The notes under the pieces are model-generated. The model did not search any database, was not told where the DNA came from, and saw only the letters and a list, made by a program, of their open reading frames with translations. Position numbers and translations under genes: made by a program. From contig MHBI01000001.1 of the NCBI GenBank assembly GCA_001804815.1, positions 1 to 64,000 of the forward strand: a DNA stretch of 64,000 nucleotides, read 5' to 3'. Positions within the stretch are counted from its first letter, which is position 1; each line of letters opens with the position of its first letter. Source of the DNA: Lentisphaerae bacterium GWF2_50_93. Lineage in GTDB: Bacteria > Verrucomicrobiota > Lentisphaeria > Victivallales > GWF2-50-93. Positions 52,758 through 62,426 of the stretch are shown here, piece after piece.

Positions 52758-52831
52758 AAGAACATGCCTTGCGGCATTGACTACAAACAATTTTCAATTC
52801 GTTCGTAGTTAAGCCCGCAAGGGCTGTTCTT
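52758..52831. repeat. Second four-way cloverleaf element
   Basis: AAGAACA (52758-52764) / TGTTCTT (52825-52831) close TGCC ttgc GGCA (52765-52776), TTGACTACAAAC / GTTCGTAGTTAA (52777-52812, two imperfect pairs), and GCCC gcaa GGGC (52813-52824). The third arm differs from the copy at 41063 (GCTC/GAGC) by a paired change. Confidence 0.9.
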
Positions 52832-52866
52832 GGATTTGTTTTTCTTTGAAAAATGGAAACGTGAAC

Positions 52867-55023
52867 ATGTTTGAAACACAAAATGGTCATGGGAAAAAAG
52901 TCCTGAAGAAGGACAGGCTGTTCGTCTTCCTGGCGGCTGGCATGGTGCTGCCTGCGGCTTTCCTGCTTTCGGCCACGCTGAACCTGCCGCATGTCCTGAT
53001 AATATGTATTGTAGGGCTTGTGATCTCCTTGATCTTCGGACGTGCCCTGAAGTTCACCGACCGTTCCGTGATATACAGCATCGTGCTTTCGCTGGTGATG
53101 GCGGTCATCCTGGATCTTGCGTTTCCAGTCGACAAGAACAGGTTCATCCTCCTGGGCGACATTTTCTCCACGAACATCACGGCCCCGTTCCTTCTTTACA
53201 TGGCCGTGCTCATCACATTCTTCGAGTTCAACGCATACAGCACGGGGGTGGCCGCGTCATTTTCCATATTCTCGATCATGCTGGGCAGCGATGTGACTCT
53301 CAACACCCAGCAGAGCGAAGGGCTTCTCTTCTTCGCCTCATACACGAGGAATTTCAACCATATCTTCGCAGTGACGATAATCATCGAAATCATATTCATA
53401 CTCCTGGCCCTGCAGCCCAGGCGGCTCCTTTTCACAAGCGCATCCGGAAGATGGGAGAAGAGGTTCGTACTGGTCTTTGCACTCGTATTCGCCGTTTTCC
53501 TCGGAATAAGCGGATACATGCTTTTCAGGACATACGAGGAGGATTTCAGGAGGCTGGAGAATATTTTCCTGAGGGCGGGAATGAGGCGCTACGCCCAGTC
53601 GCATTACTTTGTATTCAACAGGGAGGTCAACCTGAACCGGCTCCTGAGCCCCCAGCTGGAAGCCAACAGGAATGTGGTCGTGCTGCGCGCGGAATCGAGG
53701 TTTGCGCCCGGATACCTCAGAGGCAGGGCGTATACCAGATACCGTGACGGCAAATGGACCAATCCCGAACAGACGTTCCAGAAAATGTCGTTCACCCAGT
53801 ATGAAGGAGTCGTAGCCATCAAGAGCTTCTTCTACAAGGGCGGCGAGAACCCCTCCAACAACAATGTCACCATCTATCCGACAAGGCGTTTCTCGAGCGA
53901 TGTGCTGCTGGTGCCAGGAAATGCAAACCGCTTCGATCTGGTCGCCGACCGCCTCAATTTCTCCTCTGATGGAGTGCTGATACCTGAAGAATGGCAGAAG
54001 GACGGCGGGTATACCGCCTTCTGTCCTAAGGCCGGGCAGGACAGCGCATATCAGGAACCGGCGGATGCGGACGATACGACCCTTCTCAATGTCCCGAAAG
54101 ATATTTCCAAGGACGTCTCAGGGATATTGTCCGGCATAATTCCCGATGAGGAACTTTCCGCTTCCGATGCACTTCAGAAGATCATGAAATATTTTTCGGA
54201 CAATTACAGCTACACAACCGATATCAAGGAGCCTCCCGCCGGCGTGGATCCGGTCGTGGATTTCATGATGAACACCAGGAACGGGCACTGCGAACTTTTC
54301 GCCACCGCCGTCACCATGCTCCTAAGGAAACAGGGGATTCCGGCAAGATACGTGACAGGATTCATCTGCGAGGAGCTCCATCCGTCAAAGCGCTATTATG
54401 TCGCCAGGCTTGGCAACGCCCACGCCTGGGTCGAAGCATATCTCAAGGAAGTGAATTCATGGGTTCTCGTCGAGGTCACCCCGCCTTCCGGGATACCGGG
54501 CAGCGCCGAGTCCAAGATGGGGTTCTGGGAGAACTGGACCGACAGGTTCAAGGAGATGCTCCAGTCCGCATTGTCCGATCTGCGCAGGGGTAATTTCGCA
54601 AAGGCGGTGGTGGACATATTCTCCGCGCTGGGCATTGCGATAAAGGATTTCCTGTGGGATCCTGTCAGGGGACCGGCATTTGTCCTCCTGACAGTTGCGG
54701 TAGTCATTTTCTATATGCGCAGGCGGAACAGGATACTGATCCTCAGGGCGGAAGTGGATCCGAAGACCGCAGTGATCCGGAACGAATACCTGAGGCTTGA
54801 AAGATTCATGAAGCGGAGGTACGGGATTTCGAGGAAATCCGGCATGACGATAAACGAATGGATAGGGAGTTTTCCAGTTCCCGACGGGAATCTTGCGAAA
54901 TTCGCAGAGGTGGCGAGGAAATACATGGACATGAGATTCCGCCAGACCCGCCCGTCCGACACTGAAATTTCAGAATTTCTTAAAATATCCAGGGAATTCA
55001 AAAAGAACAGCAGGAGAACATGA
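52867..55023 (+). CDS. Transglutaminase-like membrane protein (TgpA family)
   Basis: 718 residues. Four to six N-terminal membrane helices (about 20-250), a periplasmic transglutaminase core with NGHCELFATAVTMLL (Cys475), GNAHAWVEAYLKE (His519) and the LVEVTPPSG acidic/Asp site, one later membrane helix (about 605-625) and a cytoplasmic DUF4129-like tail (MKRRYGISRKSGMTINEWIG). It probably cleaves or cross-links envelope proteins together with the DUF58 partner. ATG 52867 is preferred over an upstream TTG. The stop overlaps the recX start (ATGA). Confidence 0.85.
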   Translation: MFETQNGHGKKVLKKDRLFVFLAAGMVLPAAFLLSATLNLPHVLIICIVGLVISLIFGRALKFTDRSVIYSIVLSLVMAVILDLAFPVDKNRFILLGDIFSTNITAPFLLYMAVLITFFEFNAYSTGVAASFSIFSIMLGSDVTLNTQQSEGLLFFASYTRNFNHIFAVTIIIEIIFILLALQPRRLLFTSASGRWEKRFVLVFALVFAVFLGISGYMLFRTYEEDFRRLENIFLRAGMRRYAQSHYFVFNREVNLNRLLSPQLEANRNVVVLRAESRFAPGYLRGRAYTRYRDGKWTNPEQTFQKMSFTQYEGVVAIKSFFYKGGENPSNNNVTIYPTRRFSSDVLLVPGNANRFDLVADRLNFSSDGVLIPEEWQKDGGYTAFCPKAGQDSAYQEPADADDTTLLNVPKDISKDVSGILSGIIPDEELSASDALQKIMKYFSDNYSYTTDIKEPPAGVDPVVDFMMNTRNGHCELFATAVTMLLRKQGIPARYVTGFICEELHPSKRYYVARLGNAHAWVEAYLKEVNSWVLVEVTPPSGIPGSAESKMGFWENWTDRFKEMLQSALSDLRRGNFAKAVVDIFSALGIAIKDFLWDPVRGPAFVLLTVAVVIFYMRRRNRILILRAEVDPKTAVIRNEYLRLERFMKRRYGISRKSGMTINEWIGSFPVPDGNLAKFAEVARKYMDMRFRQTRPSDTEISEFLKISREFKKNSRRT

Positions 55024-55508
55024 GACAGGACGACAAGGATCCATTCCAGAAGGCGTATGAAACGTCAGGCAGGCTTCTTTCGAGGAGGCCTCATTCCGTG
55101 CATGAGCTTACCGCAAAACTCAGACAGCGCGAATTTCCAAGGGAAGTGATCGATGAGACCATTTCGAAGCTGAAGTCATGCGGGTTCCTTGACGACGCCA
55201 GGTTCGCCGGAGCTTATTTCGAGGAGCTCAAGGCGAAGGGATTCGGCGTCAGGCGGATCAGGCTTGCGATGAAAAAGCGCGGAATAGGCGATGAGCTTCT
55301 GTCGGAACTGCTCAGCGAGCGGGTTTCCGAAGACGAGGAGCTTGAAGGTGCAGTGGCCCTGCTGCTGAAACGCAAACTGCATTTCGCCAGGGAGTCCGAC
55401 AGGCTGAAAAGAAGGATGAAAATGTTCAGGTACCTTGCATCGAGGGGGTTCCAGTCGTCTGTTATAAGCAGGGCGGTCGGGAAATACAATGAATCGGAGA
55501 ACCGGTGA
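55020..55508 (+). CDS. recX: Regulatory protein RecX
   Basis: 162 residues. Three-helix repeats of RecX: ETSGRLLSRRPHSVHELTAKLRQ, SCGFLDDARFAGAYFEELKAK and the GFGVRRIRLAMKKRGI segment. RecX caps RecA filaments. No recA is adjacent, which is unusual for recX genes. It is translationally coupled to the transglutaminase gene, so regulation may be shared. Confidence 0.85.
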   Translation: MRQDDKDPFQKAYETSGRLLSRRPHSVHELTAKLRQREFPREVIDETISKLKSCGFLDDARFAGAYFEELKAKGFGVRRIRLAMKKRGIGDELLSELLSERVSEDEELEGAVALLLKRKLHFARESDRLKRRMKMFRYLASRGFQSSVISRAVGKYNESENR

Positions 55509-55520
55509 GTTGTTGGAATT

Positions 55521-55578
55521 AAGTATGGCGGTTTCGCCGAAACCGCCTCCGAGCCAGTTTCGGCGAAACTGGCATACT
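55521..55578. repeat. Two-hairpin TTTCG/CGAAA element closed by AGTAT/ATACT
   Basis: AGTAT (55522-55526) / ATACT (55574-55578) closes GGCGGTTTC gcc GAAACCGCC (55527-55547) and GCCAGTTTC ggc GAAACTGGC (55553-55573). It matches the 13723-13780 element in form and in the TTTCGCCGAAA tips, while the stem bases differ in pairs. Confidence 0.92.
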
Positions 55579-55665
55579 GGCTTCGCCGTGGCAAGCAGAC
55601 GTGTAAAGTGACAAATTTAAATTAGGACCTGCAGTTGAAGTTCGATGTTCAGTAATTTAAAAATA

Positions 55666-56652
55666 ATGAAAAACCTACACATATCGAAACTGCATTCGGG
55701 CGGGCTGATAACTAATTATTTCTGCTCGTCGAAGTGCAGGCACTGTCTTTACGGGTGCGGTCCCGAATGGGAGAAAAGGTACATCGAGCAGGCACAAGTG
55801 GAGAAGAATCTTTTAAAGGTAAAGTCTCTCGGCTGCACTTCCGTGCATATCGGCGGCGGCGAACCTTTCCTTCGGCCGGAAGCGCTGAGCGAGGTGCTGA
55901 GAGTCGCGCGCAAGGTTGGAGTTTCGGTTGAATATGTCGAGACCAACTCCTCCTGGTACAAGGACGAGAATGAAGCCTGCGGGCTGCTGGACAAGCTTAA
56001 GAGCGAAGGGCTGGATACAATTCTGGTCTCAGTCAGTCCCTTCCATAATGAATTCATACCGTTCAAGAAGATAAAGGGCGTGATAAACGCTTGCCGCATC
56101 ACGGGCGTGAACATTTTTCCATGGCTCAAGTCATTCGTGCCGGAGACCGGTTCCTTCGATGAGAACAAGACCCATTCGCTGGATGAGTACGAGAAGAGGT
56201 TCGGTGACAAATATGTGATAGAGCTGATTTCGAGATACGGTCTGACGATGCGTGGGCGCGCGCTCAAGACTTATGCGGGAAAGCTCAACAGGCGTTCGGT
56301 CGAGGAGATACTGAAGGCGAACGATTCAGGCTGCTATGAGCTTGCGGACATATCGCATTTCCATGTGGATCTTTTCGGGAACTACATTCCGGGCCTGTGC
56401 ACAGGGCTTTCGATCGCCGTGGATGATCTTGGAAGCCAGCTCGAAATGCGGGAATATCCGATCTTGAACATGCTGTATGACAGGGGGATAAACGCCTTCC
56501 TTGAATTTGCCGTCTCAAACTATGGATTCCAGCCTGCGGACGAATATCTTTCCAAATGCGAACTGTGTTTTGAAATAAGGAGGCATCTTGTGCTCAAGCG
56601 CAGGATAAGCTCCAAGGAACTCCAGCCGGTGGAATTCTATTCCAACGTGTGA
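55666..56652 (+). CDS. Radical SAM protein
   Basis: 328 residues. The [4Fe-4S] cluster motif is C20-x3-C24-x2-C27 (FCSSKCRHCLYGCG). IHIGGGEPF-like (SVHIGGGEPFLRPEAL) is the SAM-binding glycine run and VEYVETNSSWY follows. A second Cys set near the C-terminus (YLSKCELCFEIRR) may bind an extra cluster, as in SPASM-type proteins. The substrate is not known. An in-frame start at 55645 lies in a repeat; ATG 55666 (MKNLHIS) is chosen, without a strong ribosome site. Confidence 0.8.
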   Translation: MKNLHISKLHSGGLITNYFCSSKCRHCLYGCGPEWEKRYIEQAQVEKNLLKVKSLGCTSVHIGGGEPFLRPEALSEVLRVARKVGVSVEYVETNSSWYKDENEACGLLDKLKSEGLDTILVSVSPFHNEFIPFKKIKGVINACRITGVNIFPWLKSFVPETGSFDENKTHSLDEYEKRFGDKYVIELISRYGLTMRGRALKTYAGKLNRRSVEEILKANDSGCYELADISHFHVDLFGNYIPGLCTGLSIAVDDLGSQLEMREYPILNMLYDRGINAFLEFAVSNYGFQPADEYLSKCELCFEIRRHLVLKRRISSKELQPVEFYSNV

Positions 56653-56727
56653 ATAAATTGTATTTCCTTGGGAAAAGAAGTATTTTATCACAAATGACAA
56701 ATAAAATTTCATATTAAGAGGTTTTCC

Positions 56728-58008
56728 ATGAGAATTCTTGTGATAGGAAGCGGCGGAAGGGAGCATGCGCTCTGCTGGAAGCTCGCCCAGAGCCCGAAGG
56801 CCGAGAAGGTCTACTGCGCGCCGGGCAACGTCGGAATTGCGAAAGTCGCAGAATGCCTCGACATAAATATAAATGAGACTGACAGGCTTCTGCAGTTCGC
56901 AAAGGAAAACCATATAAATCTTACAGTTGTAGGCCCCGAGGCCCCTCTCTGTGACGGGCTGGTGGACGCCTTCAGGAAGGAGGGGCTGATAATTTTCGGA
57001 CCCGACAAGTCGTCAGCCAGGCTCGAAGGCAGCAAGTCCTTTGCGAAGATGTTCATGATGAAACATGGAATTCCTACGGCCTCATCAATGGCATTTACAG
57101 AAGCGGAGCCGGCCACGCATTACCTGAAGGACAAGTTTTCTGTGCCTTGCCCTGGGATTGTCATCAAGGCGGACGGGCTTGCGGCAGGCAAAGGCGTAAT
57201 CCTGGCCTATAATCTCAAGGATGCGCTCAATGCCCTGGACCAGTGTTTCGGTGGATCTTTCGGCGATGCCGGCAGGAAAGTGCTGATAGAGGAACTTCTC
57301 ATAGGCGAAGAGGCATCGATACTCGCGCTCACTGATGGAAACACGATAATCCCGCTCGCAACGTCGCAGGATCACAAGAGGGCTGGCGAAAGGGATACCG
57401 GTCCGAACACCGGAGGCATGGGCGCTTATTCTCCCGCGCCGGTTGTCACACCGGACCTGTTCAAGGAGATCGACGAGAAGGTGCTGAAAAGATTCCTGAA
57501 GGGGATACAGACCGACAAGCTTTATTACCGCGGAATCATATATGCCGGAGTGATGGTTACGGCAGCCGGTCCCAAAGTGCTCGAGTTCAATGTCAGATTC
57601 GGCGATCCTGAGACCCAGGCTGTCCTGATGCGGATGAAATCGGATCTTGCCGATGTCATGATCAAGACTGCGATGGGCAGGCTCAGCGAGGTCATTCTCG
57701 AATGGACCGACGAGCCTGCAGTCTGTGTTGTCATGGCTTCAGGCGGTTATCCCGAAGCCTACAAGAAGGGATTCCCGATAAGCGGCCTGGAAGATGCCGA
57801 GGATGAAGGTGCGGTCGTCTTCCATGCAGGCACTGCGCTCAAGGACGGGAAAGTCGTGAACAACGGCGGACGCGTGCTGGGAGTGACCGCCAAAGGCGCG
57901 GATATCAAGGCCGCGATAGACAACGCATACAAGGCCGTGAAGGAGATATACTGGCTGGACTGCTTCTTCAGAAATGACATCGGACGCAGGGCGCTTGAAA
58001 GGAAATAA
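56728..58008 (+). CDS. purD: Phosphoribosylamine-glycine ligase
   Basis: 426 residues, normal PurD length. GSGGREHALCWKLAQSP (N-terminal), VVGPEAPLCDGLVD, PGIVIKADGLAAGKGVIL (ATP-grasp), GGMGAYSPAPV and KVLEFNVRFGDPETQ are all present. It makes glycinamide ribonucleotide in purine synthesis. AGAGG precedes ATG 56728. No other pur gene is nearby. It is convergent with kup across a shared terminator. Confidence 0.97.
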   Translation: MRILVIGSGGREHALCWKLAQSPKAEKVYCAPGNVGIAKVAECLDININETDRLLQFAKENHINLTVVGPEAPLCDGLVDAFRKEGLIIFGPDKSSARLEGSKSFAKMFMMKHGIPTASSMAFTEAEPATHYLKDKFSVPCPGIVIKADGLAAGKGVILAYNLKDALNALDQCFGGSFGDAGRKVLIEELLIGEEASILALTDGNTIIPLATSQDHKRAGERDTGPNTGGMGAYSPAPVVTPDLFKEIDEKVLKRFLKGIQTDKLYYRGIIYAGVMVTAAGPKVLEFNVRFGDPETQAVLMRMKSDLADVMIKTAMGRLSEVILEWTDEPAVCVVMASGGYPEAYKKGFPISGLEDAEDEGAVVFHAGTALKDGKVVNNGGRVLGVTAKGADIKAAIDNAYKAVKEIYWLDCFFRNDIGRRALERK

Positions 58009-58038
58009 TTTTTCAAACGGATACGTTCGAAAAATTAT
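58005..58038. terminator. Bidirectional terminator between purD and kup
   Basis: ATAATTTTTC (58005-58014) pairs with GAAAAATTAT (58029-58038), with AACG gata CGTT (58016-58027) at the tip. It overlaps the stop codons of both convergent genes and has T-rich runs on either strand. Confidence 0.8.
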
Positions 58039-59930
58039 ATTTCGATCTGCAGGCCGAGCTCTATCACGCGGCCGGGGGGGATCTTGTAGAACTTGCTGGC
58101 GTCGAATGAATTCTTGGACATGAAGGAGAATATCCTTTTCTGGAGGCTGGACAAATATGCTCCGGGTGTGACAATGAGGGTTTCCCTGCCGAGGAAGAAG
58201 GTGGTCTTCATCGGGTCGAAGTTGATATTGTGATGGCTTAAGTTCTTCAATGCTTCCGGTATGTTCGGATCTTCGCTGAATCCATATTTCAAGACGATGC
58301 GGTAGAGGCCGCAGCCCAGTTCGGTCATTTCGGACCTCTTGTCGTTTGGAACAAACGGGATGTCCTCATTTATCACCGACATCAGGACTGTTGTGTCGTG
58401 AAGGATCTTGTTATGTTTGAAATTGTGGAGCAGGGTCCTTGGTATGCCCGATGAATTGCCGCTGAGGAAGACGGCCGTTCCCGAGACCCTGAGCGGCTTG
58501 CTCGCCTGGATGTCCGTGATGAATATGTCGACCGGCAGCGACTGCGACTCCATCCTCTTGCGAAGGACCGCCCTGTTGTGCTTCCATGTCATCATCAGCA
58601 GGTAGACGACCGCCGCGATGAGCACCGGTATCCATCCGCCGTATTTGATCTTCAGGATGCACGACAGGAAAAATGCGAAATTCGCAAGGATGAAGAATGT
58701 TGCGACGGGCACTAATATCCCGAGATGCACCTGCCAGATCTTCCTGGCGATGAAGAGGGCGAGTATGGTTGTCAGCAGCATTGTTCCTGAAACCGCTACG
58801 CCGTATGCGCCTGCGAGGTTGCCCGAGTTCTTGAAGCCCAGTATCAGCGCCGAGGTGCCCAGGAAAAGCGCGACGTTGACGGCGGGAAGATAGACTTGTC
58901 CGATCTCAAGCGATGATGTGTGGATTATGTGCAGGCGCGGGCTGAATCCAAGCTGGATCGCCTGCCTTGTGAGGGAGAAGGCGCCTGAAATGACGGCCTG
59001 CGACGCGATGATGGTTGCGATTGTCGCCAGCACGACCATCGGATAGAGGAGGAGTTCGGGTACGATCCTGTAAAACAGGTTTTCCGACATCGTAGGATTG
59101 TCCAGCAGATATGCGCCCTGTCCGAAGTAGTTCAGAAGAAGGCATGGCAGGACGACCAAAAACCAGCCCTGTCTGATAGGTTTTTTCCCGAAATGTCCCA
59201 TGTCGGCGTAAAGGACTTCACCGCCGGTGATGGCCAGCACGACAGTTCCAAGGACTACGAATCCCTGATAATGGTTGTCCAGGAAGATATTGACTGCGTG
59301 GACGGGGTTGATTGCTCCGATGATGCCGGGTCTCCTCAAGATTGCCGCAATACCGAGGAGGCCGATTACCGCGAACCATACAAGGAGGACGGGGCCGAAG
59401 ATGGAGCCTATCTTGGAAGTCCCTTTCCGCTGCACCAGGAAAAGGCCTGTGAGTATCGCAAGGGAAATGTAGATGATGTAGGGCTGGAAGCGGTCTGTCG
59501 CCACGTTGAGACCTTCCACGGCGCTGAGGACTGAGATTGAAGGGGTGATGATTCCGTCTCCGTAGAGCAGGGCGGCCCCGATTATCCCGATTATGGTCAG
59601 GACTATCGTCCAGTTCTTGCCATAGTTCTTCTCTCGCTGGACCAATGCCATCAATGCGAGTATTCCGCCTTCGCCTTTGTTGTCGGCGTTCAGGAGGAAC
59701 ATCAGGTATTTCACGGAGATTATGAGTATGAGGGACCAGAATATGAGTGAAAGGATCCCAAGGATGTTATCCGGGGATGCGGGCACGCCGTGGGTTCCCG
59801 CGAAACATTCCCTGAATGCATAAAGGGGGCTGGTTCCGATATCCCCGTAGACGATACCGATTGCGCTCAGGGCGAGCAGATATACATTCCGCTTCACGCT
59901 GTCAGTCCCAGTTTTTCCAGTATCGGCCAT
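58035..59930 (-). CDS. kup: Kup-type potassium uptake protein
   Basis: 631 residues, usual Kup length, about 12 membrane helices. Motifs: GIVYGDIGTSPLYAFRE, NADNKGEGGILALMALV, ITGGEVLYADMGHFGKKPIR and NYFGQGAYLLDNP. The cytoplasmic C-terminal part is about 190 residues. A proton-potassium symport role at the inner membrane is inferred from the family. ATG 59930 follows GGGGG; the upstream in-frame ATG at 59957 lacks a site. Confidence 0.95.
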   Translation of the reverse strand: MADTGKTGTDSVKRNVYLLALSAIGIVYGDIGTSPLYAFRECFAGTHGVPASPDNILGILSLIFWSLILIISVKYLMFLLNADNKGEGGILALMALVQREKNYGKNWTIVLTIIGIIGAALLYGDGIITPSISVLSAVEGLNVATDRFQPYIIYISLAILTGLFLVQRKGTSKIGSIFGPVLLVWFAVIGLLGIAAILRRPGIIGAINPVHAVNIFLDNHYQGFVVLGTVVLAITGGEVLYADMGHFGKKPIRQGWFLVVLPCLLLNYFGQGAYLLDNPTMSENLFYRIVPELLLYPMVVLATIATIIASQAVISGAFSLTRQAIQLGFSPRLHIIHTSSLEIGQVYLPAVNVALFLGTSALILGFKNSGNLAGAYGVAVSGTMLLTTILALFIARKIWQVHLGILVPVATFFILANFAFFLSCILKIKYGGWIPVLIAAVVYLLMMTWKHNRAVLRKRMESQSLPVDIFITDIQASKPLRVSGTAVFLSGNSSGIPRTLLHNFKHNKILHDTTVLMSVINEDIPFVPNDKRSEMTELGCGLYRIVLKYGFSEDPNIPEALKNLSHHNINFDPMKTTFFLGRETLIVTPGAYLSSLQKRIFSFMSKNSFDASKFYKIPPGRVIELGLQIEI

Positions 59931-60111
59931 TGAACCCCCGTAATTATCCAAGTGCAAAAGGTATAATTTAGATGATGATTGGTGGAAATCAATAGGAGTG
60001 TAGATGATGAAACAGAGCTTCCATGGATTGAAGAAATCAAAGGGCGCGGTAGATTAGGGGGTTTTTTCAATCGTAAATTTAAACTCTTAAATAATTGACG
60101 GGAGGTCTGTC

Positions 60112-60765
60112 GTGATCAAGAAACGCAATCTGGTATTTCTCGGAGCCCCAGGAGCTGGAAAAGGAACACTTGCCCAGGAGCTGTGCAAGGAAAAGAAACT
60201 CGCCCATATTTCCACAGGCGACATCCTCAGGAGCGAGATCAAGAAAGGCTCCGAACTCGGAAAGAAGGCCAACTCATATGTCACGTCCGGCGGACTCGTC
60301 CCCGACGACCTCGTAGCGGACATGGTCGCAAAGAGGCTTCTCGATAACGACTGCCAGAACGGTTTCGTGCTTGACGGCTTTCCCAGGACTGTGAACCAGG
60401 CCGACCTCCTTGAAAAGGCCCTGACGAAGATTGGCAGGAAGCTTGACGGGGTCGTTTATTTCGAGGCTGCTGAAGATCTTCTCATCAAGAGGCTTACAGC
60501 CCGTCTTGTATGCAAGCAGTGCAACACCATCTACAATACCATTTTCAGCGCGCCTGCGAAAAAGGGCATATGCGACAAGTGCGGCATCGAGCTTTACCAG
60601 AGGCCTGATGATTCGCTCGAGACGGCAAAGGACCGCCTCCTGATCTACAATGAACAGACAGCCCCTCTTGTTCCCTACTATAAGAATAAGAAGATGCTCG
60701 CCACGATCAATGCGGCCCTGTCCAAGGACAAGTCGTATCCCGAGCTCATAAAGGTGCTTTCATAA
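60112..60765 (+). CDS. adk: Adenylate kinase
   Basis: 217 residues. P-loop GAPGAGKGT (about 9-17), TGDILRSEI, LDGFPRT, and a LID with two Cys pairs (CKQCNTIY, CDKCG) that binds zinc, as in Gram-positive-type adenylate kinases. GTG start at 60112 after GGGAGG. Catalyses ATP + AMP to 2 ADP. adk-map-infA follow each other as in the ribosomal spc operon, but secY and the ribosomal genes are absent here. Confidence 0.96.
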   Translation: MIKKRNLVFLGAPGAGKGTLAQELCKEKKLAHISTGDILRSEIKKGSELGKKANSYVTSGGLVPDDLVADMVAKRLLDNDCQNGFVLDGFPRTVNQADLLEKALTKIGRKLDGVVYFEAAEDLLIKRLTARLVCKQCNTIYNTIFSAPAKKGICDKCGIELYQRPDDSLETAKDRLLIYNEQTAPLVPYYKNKKMLATINAALSKDKSYPELIKVLS

Positions 60766-60773
60766 TAATAAAT

Positions 60774-60884
60774 TGAATATCCAATAATGAACAAGGAATA
60801 ACCAATGACGAAGTAAAAGACTGGGAACCCAGGATTGTATTTCGTTGGAAATTGGAAATTCCTTGTTGGAAATTGGATATTTCT
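60774..60884. repeat. Imperfect inverted repeat between adk and map
   Basis: AATATCCAATAATGAACAAG (from 60776) faces CTTGTTGGAAATTGGATATT (to 60881). The right arm holds GGAAATTGGAAATTCC heptamer-like words. No gene. Confidence 0.65.
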
Positions 60885-60898
60885 GAAGGATTGGCTTG

Positions 60899-61669
60899 AT
60901 GTCTGACAAAAAGGACTATGTAATATACCAGGGAGAGGATATCTGCGGAATTCGCAGGGCCTCGGAAGCCGCCGCCCGTGTCCGGGACCAGCTTCCTGCC
61001 ATGGTCAGGCCCGGAATGAGCACGAAGGAGATCGACAACATCGCCGCCGCCCTCATTCATTCTATCGGCGGTGTCAGCGCCTTTCTCGGCTACAGGGGAT
61101 ATCCCGGGCAGATCTGCATTTCCGTGAACGACGAGGTCGTCCATGGGATAGGCAGGCCCGACAGGTTCGTGAACAACGGGGATCTCGTCAGCCTCGACAT
61201 AGGTGTGAACATAGGCGGATACATCGGCGACACGGCAGTAAGTTTTGTCCTTGGGGGAACGAATGATCCCGACACCCTGCGTCTTTTGAACAACACCAGG
61301 AGAGCCCTGGAAGAGGGGATGAAGGCGGCTGTGGCGGGCAATTATGTCAAGAATATCAGTGCGGCTGTAGAAAAAGTCGCGAAATCCGCAAAACTGGGGA
61401 TTGTCAGGGAATACTGCGGACATGGCTGCGGCAAGACCCTTCATGATCCGCCGGAAATACCTAACTACGTGTCGTTTAACAGGGGGCCGCAGCTGCGTCC
61501 CGGGATGGTGCTGGCGATAGAACCAATGCTCAATCTTGGAACTTCCAAGGTAATAACTGAGTCCGACGGCTGGACAGTTCGCACAAGTGATGGTAAATTG
61601 TCAGCCCATTTCGAGCATATGGTATTGATAACAGAATCCAAACCGGAGATTTTAACTTGGCTAAAGTAG
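60899..61669 (+). CDS. map: Methionine aminopeptidase type I
   Basis: 256 residues. Metal ligands stand in [16 protein letters not shown] (two Asp), [14 protein letters not shown] (His), VLAIEPMLN (Glu) and FEHMVLITE (Glu). Removes N-terminal Met. GAAGGA precedes ATG 60899. It lacks the N-terminal zinc-finger linker region seen in some longer Map proteins. The end overlaps infA by 13 bases. Confidence 0.96.
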   Translation: MSDKKDYVIYQGEDICGIRRASEAAARVRDQLPAMVRPGMSTKEIDNIAAALIHSIGGVSAFLGYRGYPGQICISVNDEVVHGIGRPDRFVNNGDLVSLDIGVNIGGYIGDTAVSFVLGGTNDPDTLRLLNNTRRALEEGMKAAVAGNYVKNISAAVEKVAKSAKLGIVREYCGHGCGKTLHDPPEIPNYVSFNRGPQLRPGMVLAIEPMLNLGTSKVITESDGWTVRTSDGKLSAHFEHMVLITESKPEILTWLK

Positions 61670-61875
61670 ATTTAATTACAGTTGAAGGTGTTGTGAAGGA
61701 ACTGCTGCCCAACACGATGTTCAAGGTGCAGATTGAGGGCGGTCACATAGTTCTTGCGCACATCAGCGGAAAGATGCGCCTTAATTTCATCCGCATACTT
61801 CCGGGGGACCAGGTGACGATGGAGATGTCCCCATACGACCTTTCCAAAGGAAGAATAACTTTCAGGAAGAAATAA
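61657..61875 (+). CDS. infA: Translation initiation factor IF-1
   Basis: 72 residues, the normal size. [40 protein letters not shown] and [20 protein letters not shown] show the OB fold. TTG start at 61657 after CCGGAG, within the map 3' end. Confidence 0.96.
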   Translation: MAKVDLITVEGVVKELLPNTMFKVQIEGGHIVLAHISGKMRLNFIRILPGDQVTMEMSPYDLSKGRITFRKK

Positions 61876-61897
61876 ATATAACCTACAGGTTAGATTT

Positions 61898-62314
61898 ATG
61901 AGCAAGCTCTACCGTTTCGGAGTTTCCCTTGAAAAACCCCTGATAGACGCTTTCGACAGGCATATCAAGAGGCAGAACTACAAGAACAGATCCGAGGCGA
62001 TCCGCGATCTGATCCGCAGCGAACTGGTGAAGAAGCAGTGGAAGGAAGGCGGTATCGTGGCAGGCGTGATCGTCATGAACTACAACCACCACAAGCGCGA
62101 GCTTGTCAGCAAGATGCTCGACATCCAGCACGACTTCCAGGAACTTATAATTTCCACGCAGCATATCCATCTCACGCACCACGAATGCCTCGAAATCATC
62201 GCCGCCAAGGGGAAGGCCGATGAGATCGAGCAGCTTTCCAACAGCCTCCAGTCCCTTGTCGGCGTCAAGCACGTCAGCCTCAGCATCTCCGCCGTAGGAG
62301 ATGGCACGTTTTAA
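61898..62314 (+). CDS. nikR: Nickel-responsive regulator NikR
   Basis: 138 residues. N-terminal ribbon-helix-helix (KLYRFGVSLEKPLIDAFDRH, NRSEAIRDLIR) and C-terminal ACT-like metal domain with His78, His89, His91 and Cys97, equivalent to the E. coli ligands. It would repress nickel uptake. It follows infA by 22 bases and precedes a CbiM/CbiQ transporter, its likely target. A short palindrome TAACCT ac AGGTTA (61879-61892) lies before the start; whether NikR binds it is unknown. Confidence 0.93.
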   Translation: MSKLYRFGVSLEKPLIDAFDRHIKRQNYKNRSEAIRDLIRSELVKKQWKEGGIVAGVIVMNYNHHKRELVSKMLDIQHDFQELIISTQHIHLTHHECLEIIAAKGKADEIEQLSNSLQSLVGVKHVSLSISAVGDGTF

Positions 62315-62426
62315 GCTTTAGTGCTACTTCATGCATCCGCCCAGATGATTTTCATGGAAAAGCACAGGGGCTGGTGGCACGAATTTGTAAAACATGCTAT
62401 TCTATGCGATTAAAGGAGAATAAAAG

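Noticed and set aside
60004..60057. 17-codon frame MMKQSFHGLKKSKGAVD with an AGGAG-like site upstream of adk
   Set aside because: Too short to support and without homologues I recognise; may be a leader peptide but there is no evidence.
62315..62426. Cobalamin riboswitch or NikR box upstream of cbiM
   Set aside because: The gap is only 112 bases and holds no B12 box or GTATGA-N16-TCATAC-type site that I can see.
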